A stretch of 64,000 nucleotides of DNA from the NCBI RefSeq assembly GCF_020740795.1, contig NC_067285.1, forward strand, positions 109,021,652 to 109,085,651. Direction: 5' to 3'. Under the pieces are notes generated by a model, which was given only the letters and a program-made list of their open reading frames with translations, had not been told where the DNA came from and made no database searches. The position numbers were made by a program, and so were the translations under genes. The DNA comes from Apus apus (Eukaryota > Chordata > Aves > Apodiformes > Apodidae). Below are positions 1 through 13,063 of this stretch, in pieces; the stretch's first letter is position 1, and each line of letters opens with the position of its first letter.

Positions 1-720
1 AGCCTGCTGCTCCCTTCCTTTGTTTATAACGTGTAGGAGAGAGGAAAAGCAGAGGAGAATGAAGGATTTTGTGCATTTGCAGTGCAGGCAGGTCGTGCAG
101 TATTATTAAAAGGCTAATTTGATGATCTGCAGTTTTACATTCTGCTCTTCCTAACTTTTGCAAAAAAAGTACATGGGATAGGCAAAAAACATGGAGCGAG
201 GGGACTCCAAATCTCTCGCCAAAGACAATTAACTGTTACGATTATCCACTAATAATGAGTTCATGTTTGCAAAGTAGCCTGACCACAGAATATGCTAAGC
301 ACATTCTCATCAGCTCCGAGCTCGGGTGAAACCCGATAGCGCTTCAAAACACGCCGGGTTCCTCGCTGCGAGGAGCAGAGCTTGCTTTTTTTATCTCCTG
401 CCTCCAAATTTCAGTATTATTTTAAAACTATAATTGAATTTCAATCCTCTGTGTGTGTGTGTGTGTGAAGAAAGGAAACACTTCTCCCAAGATTTACTGC
501 ATGTCTGTTACTGTGTGGGCTGTTTTGACTCTGCAGCGCAGCAGAGACCGTGCAAACCGCGCGCTATTGGAATCGGTTCAAACTTTTACAGTCCTTCAAA
601 TTGGGGCTGGAGCCGGAGAGGAAATACTAAAATCCTGTATATACAACTTCTGTCTGTGAGGGGGAGAGAAATTCCATGAAAATTAAGAACTCAATGATGT
701 ATAAATTTATATTCTGTTTA
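1..720. other. Unique sequence, possibly the 3' UTR of a neighbouring gene
   Basis: No CR1 and no convincing coding frame. The sequence is AT-rich with a moderately CpG-containing patch at 315-375. In mammals ATOH8 lies on this side of ST3GAL5, so an ATOH8 3' UTR is conceivable, but I see no coding part of it. This is synteny-based guesswork. Confidence 0.2.
450..467 (+). repeat. Short (TG)n microsatellite
   Basis: About nine TG units in a row inside the unique sequence at the window start. Confidence 0.85.
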
Positions 721-3191
721 AAGGGTGGGTTGGGGTTGTTTTTTCTTTCTTTTCTCTTTTCTTTTTCGGGTGTTTTTTTCCTGTTGAAAAAAAAAAAACC
801 ACAATTGAAGTCTTATATAAGGAAACGTAGGATCTTTCAATCACACTGAGTCCTGTGAGCTGGTAGTAGAATAGGGGCTCAACCTTCTTAAGCCAGGCCA
901 TCTAATTAACATGTGAGCCAAGTTTTATGAAGGTGGGTCAGTTCAGATGTGTTGCTCCTGAGAAAGCCAATTTCTTTTAATGGCATGTGCTGTGAGTAAT
1001 TAAACCAGATTCTGCAATCAGCATATTGTCCTTCCTGGCTGCAAACAGGCACCAGTAGGCTGCAGTCAACAGGCACATCCACAGCAGCTCCTGCCCAGCA
1101 GGAGCCTGCAAGCCCTGGCCAAGATGGAAAGAGGAGAGGATTCAAGATGCTTTGAGCACCCTCTGATGGCTGCACAGCCTTGCCCCAAAAAGCCTTTCAG
1201 TACATACACAAAATAAATCAAATATAATAACCTCATCTTGGGGTTTCTTGTCCCACCAGCACCATACCCAGTGCCTGGTACCCAGCTGGCCCTGCTCCAC
1301 TAGTATGGTCCTAGCACAGCACAGTTTTTGGATCACAGACATCACGACCCACCCTTGGTGGCTTTCTGAAGGGATCTTGCAGCATCCCCAGCTTCTGTGC
1401 ACGGCTCTCATCCAGAAGGAAGCTGCTCTAACCAGGACTATTCCCATATTGTTTCCATTATATTTTTATGACTGTCATGTGGACAGGGGAAAAGGAGAGG
1501 TGGGGGGAGACAAATAAAAAAAGAGAAGCAGGACGTCAAGTTCTGCCTTTGAGAAGGGAGCTGACAAAAATGTGATGGTCAACTCCCTCTAGCACATACT
1601 TCCAGACACTGAAAATCTGAGTGAGCACAGGGACCTCCACGGGGGGAAGGGCCAAGTGCTTCCCCAAAGGCAGTTTGACAGCCCCTCGTGCAAGCAAGAA
1701 GGCTGTAGCCTCAGTCCTTTCTTATTTTGTTGTGGAGTTTTTGCCTGGGCAATTTGCTCTCATTCACACAGGTCAGGAGAAAGTAGCCACAGCAATCTGA
1801 CAAATGGATTTCTTCCTGGAGAACCCTCACGTGGCTCCAGGGGACACAGCACTCAGCCCCCCCACCAGCCAAGGCCACGTGCTTGTGCTCCAGATGTGAC
1901 ACCCACGACCCCGTGGGTGACAGCACCACAGTGACCCCTTGGCAATGGGCCCCAGCAGCATGGCTGCTCACAGCTCACATCCACAGGGTCACATACACCA
2001 ATGCATGTCCTCCAGACCCTTGCTGGCTGCTGGAGCAGACCGAACAATCTTGTTCCCCATCTCTATGATAAACATCTGACCATGCTGAGCCCTATCTGGA
2101 AAATGGGATCATGTTTTTTTTCAGTTTGGGTCCCTCAACTGGGTCCCACTGATGCTAACAGGTTACAGTGCTGTGGCTTGACCCCTGATTGATGCCACCG
2201 TCCTGGATAAGGATAGTTCATCTCTCCTACCCCACACGGGTGTCCATGTCACTGGGGTTTTTCTCTGCTGCACTGGTCTCCGTCGATCTCTGCCACATGC
2301 TAAAATGTTTCTAGAGTTTGTCCCATTTCCAAAGGGGAGAAAAACAGGAATCTCACAGAATTTGACAGCAGGAAAGAAGTTTACTAACCTGGTCTGGGCA
2401 TGAAAGGCAGAACTGAAGACTTCTCATTTGGTGGAGAACCAGGCAGTGATACCAGGACTGAGTACCTAAGGAAGAGACAAGAGAGACAGACTGAAGGGGA
2501 AATAATCTTCTCCAATTCCTAGTAACACCCCTGCACTGGCTGCAAGATCTTTCTATAGCTTGTCCTCAATGTGGTATTTCTTAGAGTTGTGTGTGAGCAC
2601 CTCACTTGACCTCTCCAGTATCTCCTGAGACAAAGCATGTGCAGTGGTTGCCTTTGTGTCAGGGCACAGAGAAGTCTCAAAAAGCAGCACAGCACATGCA
2701 AAGTGGTTGCATCCAATACTCTTACATCACAACAATAAAAGCCAAGCACACATAACTAGAGTGGATTATCTTGTCCATGGATGGCCATATGTCCATCAGG
2801 ATTGTTTTAACCTTTCCCCAGAAAATGTCTTATTTGTTAGGGAAAGGTTTTGACCACAAGCAAACCATCAGACCTAGCATGTGCATCACAGTGCTTTGTG
2901 GGAGCTGCAGCTTTCTCTCAGGATCAGACCTCACAGCAAACCATCTCCACAAAGACAGCAAGAGAACAGCTTTCAGCCAAATGAGACACCAGGATAGGCA
3001 ACCAAGCAGTAGAAACAAATCAGGATGTGAAACACTTTCAGTTCCGTTTTGGCAGACATGAAAACATGTTTTCATCAAAACTTTCTGCAAAAGAAAATTC
3101 CCTTTTAGGCAAGGATTCATGGTTTCCCTCATTTCTGCTGGGTGATGATAGATCTCACAGAAGCTCAAAGCCTAGGTGGAGCAGGAGAACC
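721..3191. other. Intergenic, nothing recognised
   Basis: Mixed-composition sequence with T-rich and A-rich runs at 735-800. Short open frames exist on both strands, but none has a domain, a good codon pattern or a splice context I can support. Confidence 0.5.
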
Positions 3192-3583
3192 ACAGAAAAT
3201 ACGAGCTAACCTGCAGCTAGATTTCCTGCCCATAGAACACCAGCAACCCCTGTGAAGTCTGCAACGTGAGCAGCTGGGGCAGAGGCAGAGGGGAACAATA
3301 AACAACACAGGAAGCAGTTGCTGGCATTGCCAGAGAAGCTCCTGGAAACCCCAAGAGTGGGGGCTTCTGTGGCCCTGTGAGGTGTGTGCTGGGTCCATGT
3401 GGTCCTTAGAGATGCTGAGAAACTAAAGAGAGGTGGAATAGCTGCTGCAGGGTCACCTAACGCATCTGTGGCAAAGCTGTGCTCTCCATCCTTTGACACC
3501 CTGTCTACACCAGTAGATACCAGAGCAAGCCAAAGATGGGTGGCAACATCTTGCTCCCACAGTTTGTGCCTTTTTTCCATCCA
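3192..3583 (+). repeat. Inverted duplication, left arm (about 390 bp)
   Basis: This segment recurs in reverse orientation at 6401-6793. By eye the arms are nearly identical over most of their length, for example GCAGCTGGGGCAGAGGCAGA and ACCTAACGCATCTGTGGCAA. There is a handful of substitutions and one short indel region near 3505-3525. Homology starts at CACAGAA and stops at CCATCCA; the flanks outside do not match. It is not CR1. Both copies keep the same open frame of about 100 residues (GDPAAAIPPLFSFSASLRTT), with no family I know. Confidence 0.9.
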
Positions 3584-3863
3584 CGTGCCCCATAATGGCC
3601 GGAGAGAGCAGGACAGGCTTCAGAACATCTTTTCTAAAGCCATCTAGAAGTAGAGTACACCATTTCTCCAGTTGAATGACTTATTGTCAGAAGAGTTATC
3701 TCCAAACTGAAATGTCACAGATTGGTTCCATGCTTACACCCACCTTAGAAGTCTTAGGGAAAAAGTAAAACTTTGGCTTTGGGTCAATGGTTTTGGTCCC
3801 ACCAATGGGTTGAGCATGGCTCCTGAAACGTTGGCTCAGCTCCTTCCTGAGAGGTCACCAATT

Positions 3864-4490
3864 TCATAGAATCACAGAATGGTTTAGGTTGGAAGGGATC
3901 ATCTAGCTCCAACCTCCCTGCCATGGAAAAGGACACCTTCCACTGGACCATGTTGCTCAAAGCTCCATCCAACCTGCCCATGAACAATTCCAAGGAGGGG
4001 GCATCCATAACCTTCCTGGACAACATGCTCCAGTGTCTCATCACCCTCACAGTAAAGAATTTCTTCCTCCAGAGCTGTACACAGCACTCCAGGTGGGGTC
4101 TCACCAGAGCAGAGTAGAGGGGAAGAATCACTTCCCTTGACCTGCTGGCCACACTTCTTTTGATGCAGCCCAGGACACCGTTGGCTTTCTGGGCTGCAGG
4201 CACATATTGCCAGCTCATGTTGAGCTTTCATCAGCCAACAGCCCCAGCTCTTCTCTTCAAGGATGTTCTTAATCCATTCTCCCTCCAGCCTGTATTTGTG
4301 CTTGGGATTGCCCCAGCCCAGGTACAGGACCTTGCACTTGGCCTTGTTGAACTTCATGAGGTTGGCATGGGCCCACTTCTCCAGCCTGTCAAGGTCTGTC
4401 TGGATGGCATCCCTTCCCTCCAGCATATCAACCACACCGCACAGCTTGATGTCATCAGCAAACTTGTGGAGGGTGCACTCAATCACACCA
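3864..4490 (-). mobile_element. CR1 LINE 3' fragment with internal deletion
   Basis: Minus-strand CR1. The tail (TCATAGAATCACAGAATGG) is at 3864 and the 5' truncation is near 4490, inside the reverse transcriptase (FADDIKLCGV and LDRLEKWA are readable). Compared with the copy at 24345, about 270-300 bases between the 3' conserved region and the RPHLEC region are missing, joined near position 4070. Confidence 0.9.
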
Positions 4491-5207
4491 ATTTCTCAAT
4501 CCCCCAACTTCTCGGCATCCTTTTGGATGTGACACAGAGGCAGCATGACTGCCCCACACAGTGTCACATGGACTCGATCTCATGGGCATCAGCATTCTCC
4601 TGAGCTTCCATTTAGGATGTGCCAGCAGGGACATCAGCTGCCCAGGTTGCCCTGTGGCTCTTTGTTGGGACTGCCCAGCCTGCTCTGCCCCAGCACCCCA
4701 GGGCTGCCACGGGCACCAGCCACTGCCAGACCAGCCGAGATGCATCTACACATCTTTGCTCTCTAGGTAGTCATCTGCTAGAAAAGCTCGTTTAGGCCAC
4801 AGAATGAAAGCTGAGAGGAGACACTGTTGCCATCTATAAATAGGGGCAAGCACTAGGGAAGCAGTTGAGCTATTGAAGCTAAAAGACAATGTTGGCAAGG
4901 GAACAAACGGGTGGGAAGAGGCCAGGAATAAATTAGGCGAGAAATTAGAGAGAGAAGACAACCCTCTGAGAAGCTCTCGCCTGCAACAGTCTTCCAATGA
5001 GGACTACAAGACACAAAGAGCTCTTTAGTCAGATGTATCTGACAAAATTAATGAAGATGTGGCGTGGACATGGGGTGGCTGCATGTCACTTCTGCCTGAA
5101 ACAAAAGGGTCACAGCGTGCATCCAGGTGATGCTTCCTAGTCCCACATTCCACGTTCTTATGAATGTGTAAATACCATAATGCTGGAGACACAAGCAAAT
5201 ACAAATG

Positions 5208-5875
5208 TCATAGAATCATCACAGAATGGTTTGGGTTGGAAGAGACCTTAAACATCATCTAATTCCAACCCCCTGCATGGGCAGGGACACCTCCCACTAG
5301 ACCAGGTTGCTCCAAGCCCTATCCAACCTGGCTTTGAACACTTCCAGGGATGGGGCAGCCACAGCTTCCCTGGGCAACCTGTTCCAGTGTCTCACCACTC
5401 TCACACTAAAGAAGTTCCTCCTAATGTCTAACCTAAATCTCACCTCTTCCAGTTTTGGTCTATTACCCCTTTTCCTCTCACTACAAGCCCTTGTCAAAAG
5501 TCCCTCCCCAGCTTTCCTGTAGCCCCTCCAGGCACTGGAAGGTCCTCTAAGGTCTCCCCAGAACCTTCTCTTCTCCAGGCTGAACAGCCCAACTCTCTCA
5601 GCCTGTCCTCATAGCAGAGCTGCTCCAGTCCTCGGATCATTTTCATGACCCTTCTCTGGACTTTCTCCGTGAGCTCCATGTCCCTCTTATGCTGGGGGCT
5701 CCAGAACTGGACACATTCCAGGTGGGGTCTCACAAGAGCCAAGTAAAAGGGGAAGACTCACCTCCCTTGACCTAGTGGCCACACTTCTTCTGATGCAGTC
5801 CAGGACACAGTTGGCTTTCTGGGCTGCAAGCACACATTGCCAGTTCATGCTGAGCTTCTCATCCACCATCACTCA
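5208..5875 (-). mobile_element. CR1 LINE 3' fragment
   Basis: Minus-strand CR1. The tail starts TCATAGAATCATCACAGAATGG at 5208, and the body includes the regions encoding [21 protein letters not shown] and [10 protein letters not shown]. It is truncated near 5875 in the part corresponding to SMNWQCVLAAQKANC. Small indels break the frame. It lies between the arms of the inverted duplication. Confidence 0.92.
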
Positions 5876-6400
5876 CATCACAACCTATTCAGAAGATCAG
5901 GTGGTGAAAAGCATTAAGTCTTACCTTTCCTGCTGCCAAGAGCCACTGAGATAACACATCCTGCCATCAGTGGTTGCCGCCACCATGTCATGCCCCAAGC
6001 CCCCTACAGTCCAAGGTGGAAGACAAACAGAGTCTGGAAGAAAAAGCTCCTTCCCTTTGCATTGGGAGTGGAGGGAAAGCCACAGAGCAGCCCCTGACAT
6101 GACCATGGTGCTGGCAGCCCACGTAGCCTTGAGGGCTGCTGCTCCATCTCACCCCCAGCACGGATATTGCCAGCCAAAGGGAGGCAACCCCCTGAAACAT
6201 CACTGCCCCACCCCAGGGTCTGATATTCCCCCTCAGCAGGAGGAGTATGCTAGCATCCTCAGGGTTTTAAACAGGTTTATGGGGTCATTCCTGCCTAGCT
6301 GGAATCTGCCTCAATGCTGCATCTGCTGAAGTGCTCCCCAAGGAGCCTTTTCACCCCATGTGCTACAAAGCCAAGGGGTGGACAAGGAGGTGGGCAGAGA

Positions 6401-6793
6401 TGGATGGGAAATAGGCACAAACTGTGAGAGCAAGATGTTGCCACCCATCTTTGGCTTGCTCTGGTGTCTACACACAGGTCTCCAGACAGGGTGTCACGGC
6501 ATGGAGAGCACAGCTTTGCCACAGATGCGTTAGGTGACCCTGCAGCAGCTATTCCACCTCTCTTTAGTTTCTCAGCATCTCTAAGGACCACATGGACCCA
6601 GCACACACCTCACAGCGCCACAGGAGCCCCCACTCTTGGGGTTTCCAGGAGCTTCTCTGGCAATGCCAGCAACTGCTTCCTGCGTTGTTTATTGTTCCCC
6701 TCTGCCTCTGCCCCAGCTGCTCACGTTGCAGACTTCACAGGGGTTGCTGGTGTTCCATGGGCAGGAAATGTAGCTGCAGTTTAGCTTCTGTGA
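6401..6793 (-). repeat. Inverted duplication, right arm
   Basis: Reverse-orientation partner of 3192-3583, with about 2.8 kb between the arms. It keeps the parallel open frame (FATDALGDPAAAIPPLFSFS). The arms are similar enough to pair if transcribed together. Confidence 0.9.
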
Positions 6794-9700
6794 TCACTGC
6801 CTTGCTCATGCACACAAATTGGGGATTTACAGCAGCTGAAAGGGGAGAGTCCAGCTCTCCCAAGGAGCTTTGAGCGCTTCCCACTAACCCTCAATACCAA
6901 GTAAGACCAAATAATAACATCTACTGGAGTGACATTGTGGGTACTCCAAAAAAACATCAATTATCTAATTGTTTTCTCCTCTTCATGCCATAAGGAAGCT
7001 CTGGTTTAGCAGCCCTCAGCCCCCATTATCAGATCACACTTTTGGAGGGATTACAGAAGTAGATTTGTTCTTAAATATGTCTGATACATAAACGTGTAAT
7101 ATACGGATTCCCTCATATGCCTGAGATATCTAAACTATTCTCAGATTAACTCAGGTTCTGTAACAGATTCATTCTGTAAACACTTCTAGGCTACATTAAC
7201 TTTCACATCTATTTTACTCAAGCTGTATTACCCCAGCCATCCCAAATGAGAGCTAATAAACCCTTCCTAGCCCATCCCATATCATATGTTCCCTTTATGC
7301 TTCATATTTGACAGACAAAGTTCACTTGGGAAGTTTTAATCAGGTTTTTAAAAAAAAAATACATCTAGAAAGGCAATTCATGGCAGGTGGGCAGGTGAAA
7401 GTTCTAATCACTAAACTTGCAACTCACATATAGCTCTCAGTTCCTCCGTACATCTAGGGTCAATCTTGGGCATGCTGTCACCAAGCATAGCACTCATGAC
7501 ATACTTTTTCAATCAGTGGTTGCTCTCACAGACACAGAATCATCCTACATAAAATCTCACAAGCTCTTCTTCTGTCCCACTGTCTTCAAGTAGTTTTAGG
7601 ATCTTTCTGCCCATCAGAGACTCCGAAAATGTGAGCGATTGTATCAAGTTGAAGAGATGCTGGAGGGGGGACCATCAGGAGAGAAGCAGTTTCATGTAAC
7701 TGTCCTGATCCCAGAGAACCAGAGAAGGCTCCACCACATCCACAAGAGCATCTAAAGGAAAACAACTGAGTTTAAATCACTTCAGCAATGGAGAGAAATG
7801 CACTCTTGGAGCTGTGCAGTAATCAACCATGCAATAGCCCCTGTGTTACAAGCTTAATACTCACTCCAAAAAACACTTTCACCTCAGATGCACTTGGTTT
7901 GCAGACCTTGGAAACATGCTCCCACTCCTTCCAAGGAAGATGAAGGCAAGGGATGTATGAAAGTCATCTCCATTCTGCATGGCCCAAAGACATTCTCCCC
8001 CTCACTGCATTCCCCAAAGGAACGCAGCCAGAGCGCAGGAGTTAATCCCACACTTGTGAATTGAGCCAATCTTCCCATTCCAGCACAAGGCTCTTGCACA
8101 TTTTTGTTTCAAAACAAAATGTTTAAGGGGGCCTTTGGGAAATGAGAACCAAAATGGCATGTGTTTCTTCATCTCCTTTCCTTTCTTTTCCTTTCCTTCC
8201 TTCTCTCTTTCTCTCTCTCTTTGCTATCCATCACTTCTCCATGTGACCTCCAGTCCTGCCTGACACAATCCAGAGCTGGCCCCTTCAGGCTGTTACTGAA
8301 GTCACAACATCAGGGTTTCCAAGTGGAAAGTTCACTGGAAGGGCCATGGGAGGGGTTTTGTCCTTCCTAAGGAGGATGAGAAGTTGCAAGAGAAACCTGG
8401 GTGCTGTTTGCAAAGGTAGGATCTCAGCTCTTTGAGGAGAAGGACAAACTCATGAATATTTTTTCTTCTTGTGCCCTTATTGACATTTTTTTACAAAGTA
8501 TAAGTTAATTGGAGAGTGTTCACAGCATGTCACAATAGCGACAAGAATAAATGAGCCGTGACATTTCACTCCAAGAGCAGTAAATGGGAATTCATAGATG
8601 GGAATTTGTGAAACCTGTGCATTTCCTGCACTCCTCTTTCTGAAAGACTCATTTTTCAGTTCCCTGTTAAAACACAGGAACAGCCTCCCCCTACTCACCA
8701 GGGAGCCTCAGGAACATGAGATGCTGAAATATTCTTACATGGGAACAACTCCCATATACCCAAAAGCCACCCCTCCCTCCAAACCTTCCCATAGAGGATA
8801 ACAAGCCCCACCCTCTGCCTAAGTAACAACCTCGAAGAGGAAAGGAGGAAAGGAGGAGATCCTCCATGGTTTTTTACACCATAAGGAAAGGAGCATAGGA
8901 GGGGCTCAAACTGCAGCTAAACGTGCTTCTATTTCTAGAGATATTTCTCCTCTTTATGATCATGCTTCAGTTCACTGTCACTGCACAGGGACCTCAGTAG
9001 ATCCATCCACCATGCCTTCAAGCATAACTCCTGGGAGCTATGTGAAGACTGACAAGTCCCTAAATTTCAACCTCCATTTCCTTGCTTTGCTTATCTTTCA
9101 GATGGAGTAAGAAAATGGGATCCACCTTGAATCCCAGTGACAGTAAGTCAGCCTCTTTCACCCCCACTCAGAGCAGGCAGGGACATGCAATCTGGAAATC
9201 ATCATCACCTTCTAAAAGTGGCCACTTATTTTGAAGGCCCACTAAGTCAGAATTTTCTTCATTTGTGAAGCTTGGCACAGCTTTCCTCCCAGTTTTCCTA
9301 GATGAAACTGTAGGCTTAACACCTTTTTTTTTCTGCAAAATATTCTTTTGAGCATTCAAGAATTTTCCTGCTAAAGCTTGCTGCATGCTGAGGTATGTAA
9401 AGCACAGATTTTGGCTAAAAATTAATCACTGAAGTCAGAAGGTTTCTACAGACCTCAAACTCTAGTTGATTCCAGGCCCTAAGTGATTCAAGGCTACAAC
9501 CCCAGGGTTTCTTTTGGGTAAGCCTGTGGCTGAGCCACAGATTTGGTTGACCATCATTCTGCTCCCAGTGGTGATGGTCACTTCAGGGGATATTTTACAA
9601 TCTGAGATTAGTTTCAAGGTGGTGGCTCTGACAGAAACACCTTTTGTGTTCCATGGACAATTGAGACAAAGGTTGTTGCATTGTGACAACCATCCACACA

Positions 9701-12700
9701 ATGAAGCAGAGCAAGAAGGGAGGAGGGATCCCTCCATGGGCCCTTCTCCTCAGTGTCTGGTCCTCAGCATCACAGGCTGAGGTTTCCCATCCCACACTCA
9801 CAGTGCTCCATTCCAGAGTATTGCAAACTCATTTGTATAAATCTTTCACCATTTCCCTCTAACGTCCCCCTCTGCCCACTGAAAGGTGGCTTCCCCACTT
9901 CCCATGTTGGGATGCAGAGGGACACCCACCCCAGCAGGGCCACCTGGGAGCCAGCAGCCACTCGGGATGCCAGGGCTGTGGTTTCCAGCGCCACAAAAAT
10001 AACATCAAGGCTATCAACCTATTTCAGGACTGTTCCCTCATGCAGGACTACCCAGCCAAACTATTCCAGGCTCCTACTGTACTTGCTGATGGATGCAGCC
10101 TGTGTGTGTGCCCAGCATACTGTACATTCCCTTGTAAGGGCTTGCCCCATTCCCTGCTGTGCTCGGAGTTGTCATCTGGCCCTTTGCCCCACACCTGCTG
10201 ACAGGAAGCTCCCTACAACACCCACTCTTGAAAACCCAGCCCTGAGGCTCTCCTGGGAGCTTCCTGGCAGCCTATGGTGGCTTCAGATCCAAGGAGGTGC
10301 TCCCAGGGCAGAGCTGAGAGGGCGCGTCATGGTCCTGCAACACAGGGTCTTGGTGCTCTGGTCATGCAGCATCCCATACAGCAGACACCTGTTTTTTCCT
10401 CAGGAAACTTCTAAAAAACACTCCTGTTTTCTGGATCCTCTGCAGTCAGTGAGGACCTGGGATTAGGGCGTAGGAAGAGGGAGGGAGATGTGAGAGCTGA
10501 GTCCAACACAGGATCCCCAACTCAGGTCTGCATTGGAGATCCCTATGATGACAATTCAAACTCCAGGTCTAGGGCAACTCTTCTGTATCTCTATTGACTT
10601 CAGAGGGAACTTAGACCAGATGCCACTTCAAAGTGAAGGACCTGAGTTAGTGGGCGAACCTAAGCTGAAACCTTCAGTTTACCAGCAAAACAAATAGAAT
10701 TCCTACACAAACGTCCCTGTAACACATCGAACCTGAGGTCTGCTAGGGTTGGCCTGTGGGAAACCCCTCAAGAACCAGGAGGACCACATGACTTCCAAGG
10801 CCAACCAGCTGCTGGGCCTCTCTGCTGAAATGGGTGATCCTACCCAAAATTATTATAACGGAGGGGGTGACTTCTTGATTTTGACAGCTCTCCACCATCA
10901 GCTTGACTGAAGGCAGCCAGAGGTGAGGTAGTTCCTGATGGAAGTCAGCTTGCAAGCCAAGAAGTTGGTTCTGAATTTTCCTTGGGAAAGAGAGCAGCCC
11001 CTTCCGAAGTCACACTCTAACCACAATAACACAAATGTGTTGGGTTTTTTTCCCACCTACCTTTTTGCCCCACTGAAAACACAGGGCACATGGTGCTTAA
11101 ATAGCATTTACCTGTCCTTCTCTTCTTCAGCAAGCTCCCTTCTAAACCTGCTCCTCTCTCCTGCTTGAGAGAGGGAACATCTCCTCCATCCATCCATGGT
11201 CTGCATCCAGCAGAGATAGCAGGCACCTAAGAGACACATAGCAGGAACTTCCAGCATTTAACTCAAAAGTGACACCCCTAAAATTCACACAGCTGCTGCT
11301 GTAGACACCATGGTCCCCAGGGGCAAGATGCCTACCTGCCTGGCAGTGGTCACTGCCCCTCTCTAGCACTAATTGTTTTTCACTCCTGTTTTAAGGCTTT
11401 TCCTCACAAGAAAATGTTTAAATACCCAATTTAAAAATTAGCATGATTTTTACCATGCAAGACACATCAAACTAAAGAACAGCATGAGCAGTGAAAGGGG
11501 CACAGTACAAATGTCTAGTTTGCCTGTCCACAGCCACAGTTCTTGCAAAAGACTCAAGGCATGTTTTGGCATTGCTCATTTCTTCCACCACACACAGAGA
11601 CAGCCACAGTGCTGTCAAATGCTGGGGTTTTGCTCTGGAAATGGATTCCTCAGCAGTGCAAAGCACAGCAGCTGTGACAACTCATGTCATGGAGGCACTA
11701 AACACATGCCAAGAGCAACAGGGGCAATGGGGCTGTGCATGGAAGGGACCTTGCAGCATCTCCAGCAACCCACAGCCATCTCACACTCGTATCTGAGAAG
11801 CTGACAGTGTGGCTGACTGACATTTAAACATGAGATTTGACATCAAAGGAAAGCATTTGCTGCAGAACCTCCTTCCCATTCACCATCCGTGGGGGTAAGC
11901 CAATCAGGATAGTTAAGCTTTCAAAGCCAACAGAAGGTCTGTGGCTTTTTGGCAGTGATGTGCCCCTGCTGTCTCTGCAATACTGCTTCCAGACATCCAG
12001 AACTTTCAGTTGAAAGCACTGCTTGACACTGGGCACCTTTAAAAGTTGACCCAGTGATCCCAAGCCAGCTCACTGCCCCATCACCCCACATTTAGATGAA
12101 CTACTTTACAAAATCTGGAAGCCATTCCTTTGACCCATCAGATAAGGCTGCTGCAGGAGCCAATTTCTCAGCAACACTCCTGGTCTGCAGCTGAAGCAAC
12201 TCCTGCAGTAGCCCAGCCTGATAAAACTGCTGCTAGATTCCTCCCTTTTTGGCTGGAGATTTAATTTGAGATCTAGCATCCCACTGTGCACTCCCCCAGA
12301 CTTCCAAAATGTTCCTCTCTTAACAGCCTTCCCGTCTCTCGCTGCCAGGCCTTGCACATCTGGAGTCCAGACTTCACTGTCACTGACCCAGAACTCACCA
12401 TAGTCCTCCTCCTCCAGCTCAAAATTAAACACATACAGCCGTCCTCATCTGAGCACAACCCTCCTGCCAGGTGGTGTGACCATCCCACAGCACCAGCTCC
12501 AAGGGCTCACGTTCACTTTTAAAACAAAACAGCCCTGGCTTGAGGCGCCCACACTGAAATTCTAGGAACCCCTAAAAACCTCCTCACTGTCCTTAGTAAT
12601 CACTACATCCTCACCACCCACATCAGCCTGAGGATGAAATCAGTGAAGATCTATTATCTGCCTTCTTATTTCTCCCCAGAGTGGGAAAACCCCAAAATAG

Positions 12701-12904
12701 CCTGTGGAAATGGACTGTAGTGGTACCCCTCAGAGGCACTGACAGTCTCTGGTGAAGTCCCCACTGGTGGGAAGCCTTTGCAGGTGAACATGTTGGTGGG
12801 TGTCATTTTTGTCCCCTGCCACGTAAGCCCAGGCTCCATGTGGAGTCACGGAGCAGTTGGGATCAGGCCATGGAGGCCAGGTTGTCTCCAACCCTGTAGG
12901 AAGT
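6794..12904. other. Intergenic, nothing coding recognised
   Basis: About 6.1 kb without CR1 except decay I cannot see. A 237-codon open frame at 9753-10466 (+) is the longest here; it lacks any motif and looks like chance. The pyrimidine tract at 8163 lies here. Confidence 0.5.
8163..8222 (+). repeat. Pyrimidine-rich low-complexity tract
   Basis: About 60 bases of almost pure C/T (CCTTTCTTTTCCTTTCCTTC, then TCTCTCTTTCTCTCTCTC). Tracts of this kind are mutable and can form triplex DNA; no gene context. Confidence 0.85.
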
Positions 12905-13063
12905 GCAAGAACCACTGTCCCCTCCCTGGAGGTGTTGAAGGGCAGGTTGGACAGGGCTTTGTGCAACCTAATCTAGTGGGAGGTGTCCCTGCCCTTGCAG
13001 GGGTGTTGGAACTAGATGATCTTCTAGGTCCCTTCCAACCCAAACCATTCTATGATTCTGTGA
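12905..13063 (+). mobile_element. CR1 LINE 3' end fragment
   Basis: Contains the CR1 terminal block (CTAGTGGGAGGTGTCCCTGC, then GGAACTAGATGATCTTCTAG) and ends CATTCTATGATTCTGTGA. About 160 bases only. Confidence 0.9.

Larger units (their letters stand above)
3584..6400. other. Spacer between the inverted arms
   Basis: About 2.8 kb holding the two minus-strand CR1 fragments (3864-4490 and 5208-5875). The rest (4491-5207, 5876-6400) shows no gene or known repeat. Confidence 0.6.

Noticed and set aside
9753..10466. 237-codon open frame on the plus strand
   Set aside because: No domain, no membrane or signal pattern, biased toward Ser, Pro and Cys as random avian sequence often is, and no splice or promoter context. 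Probably chance.
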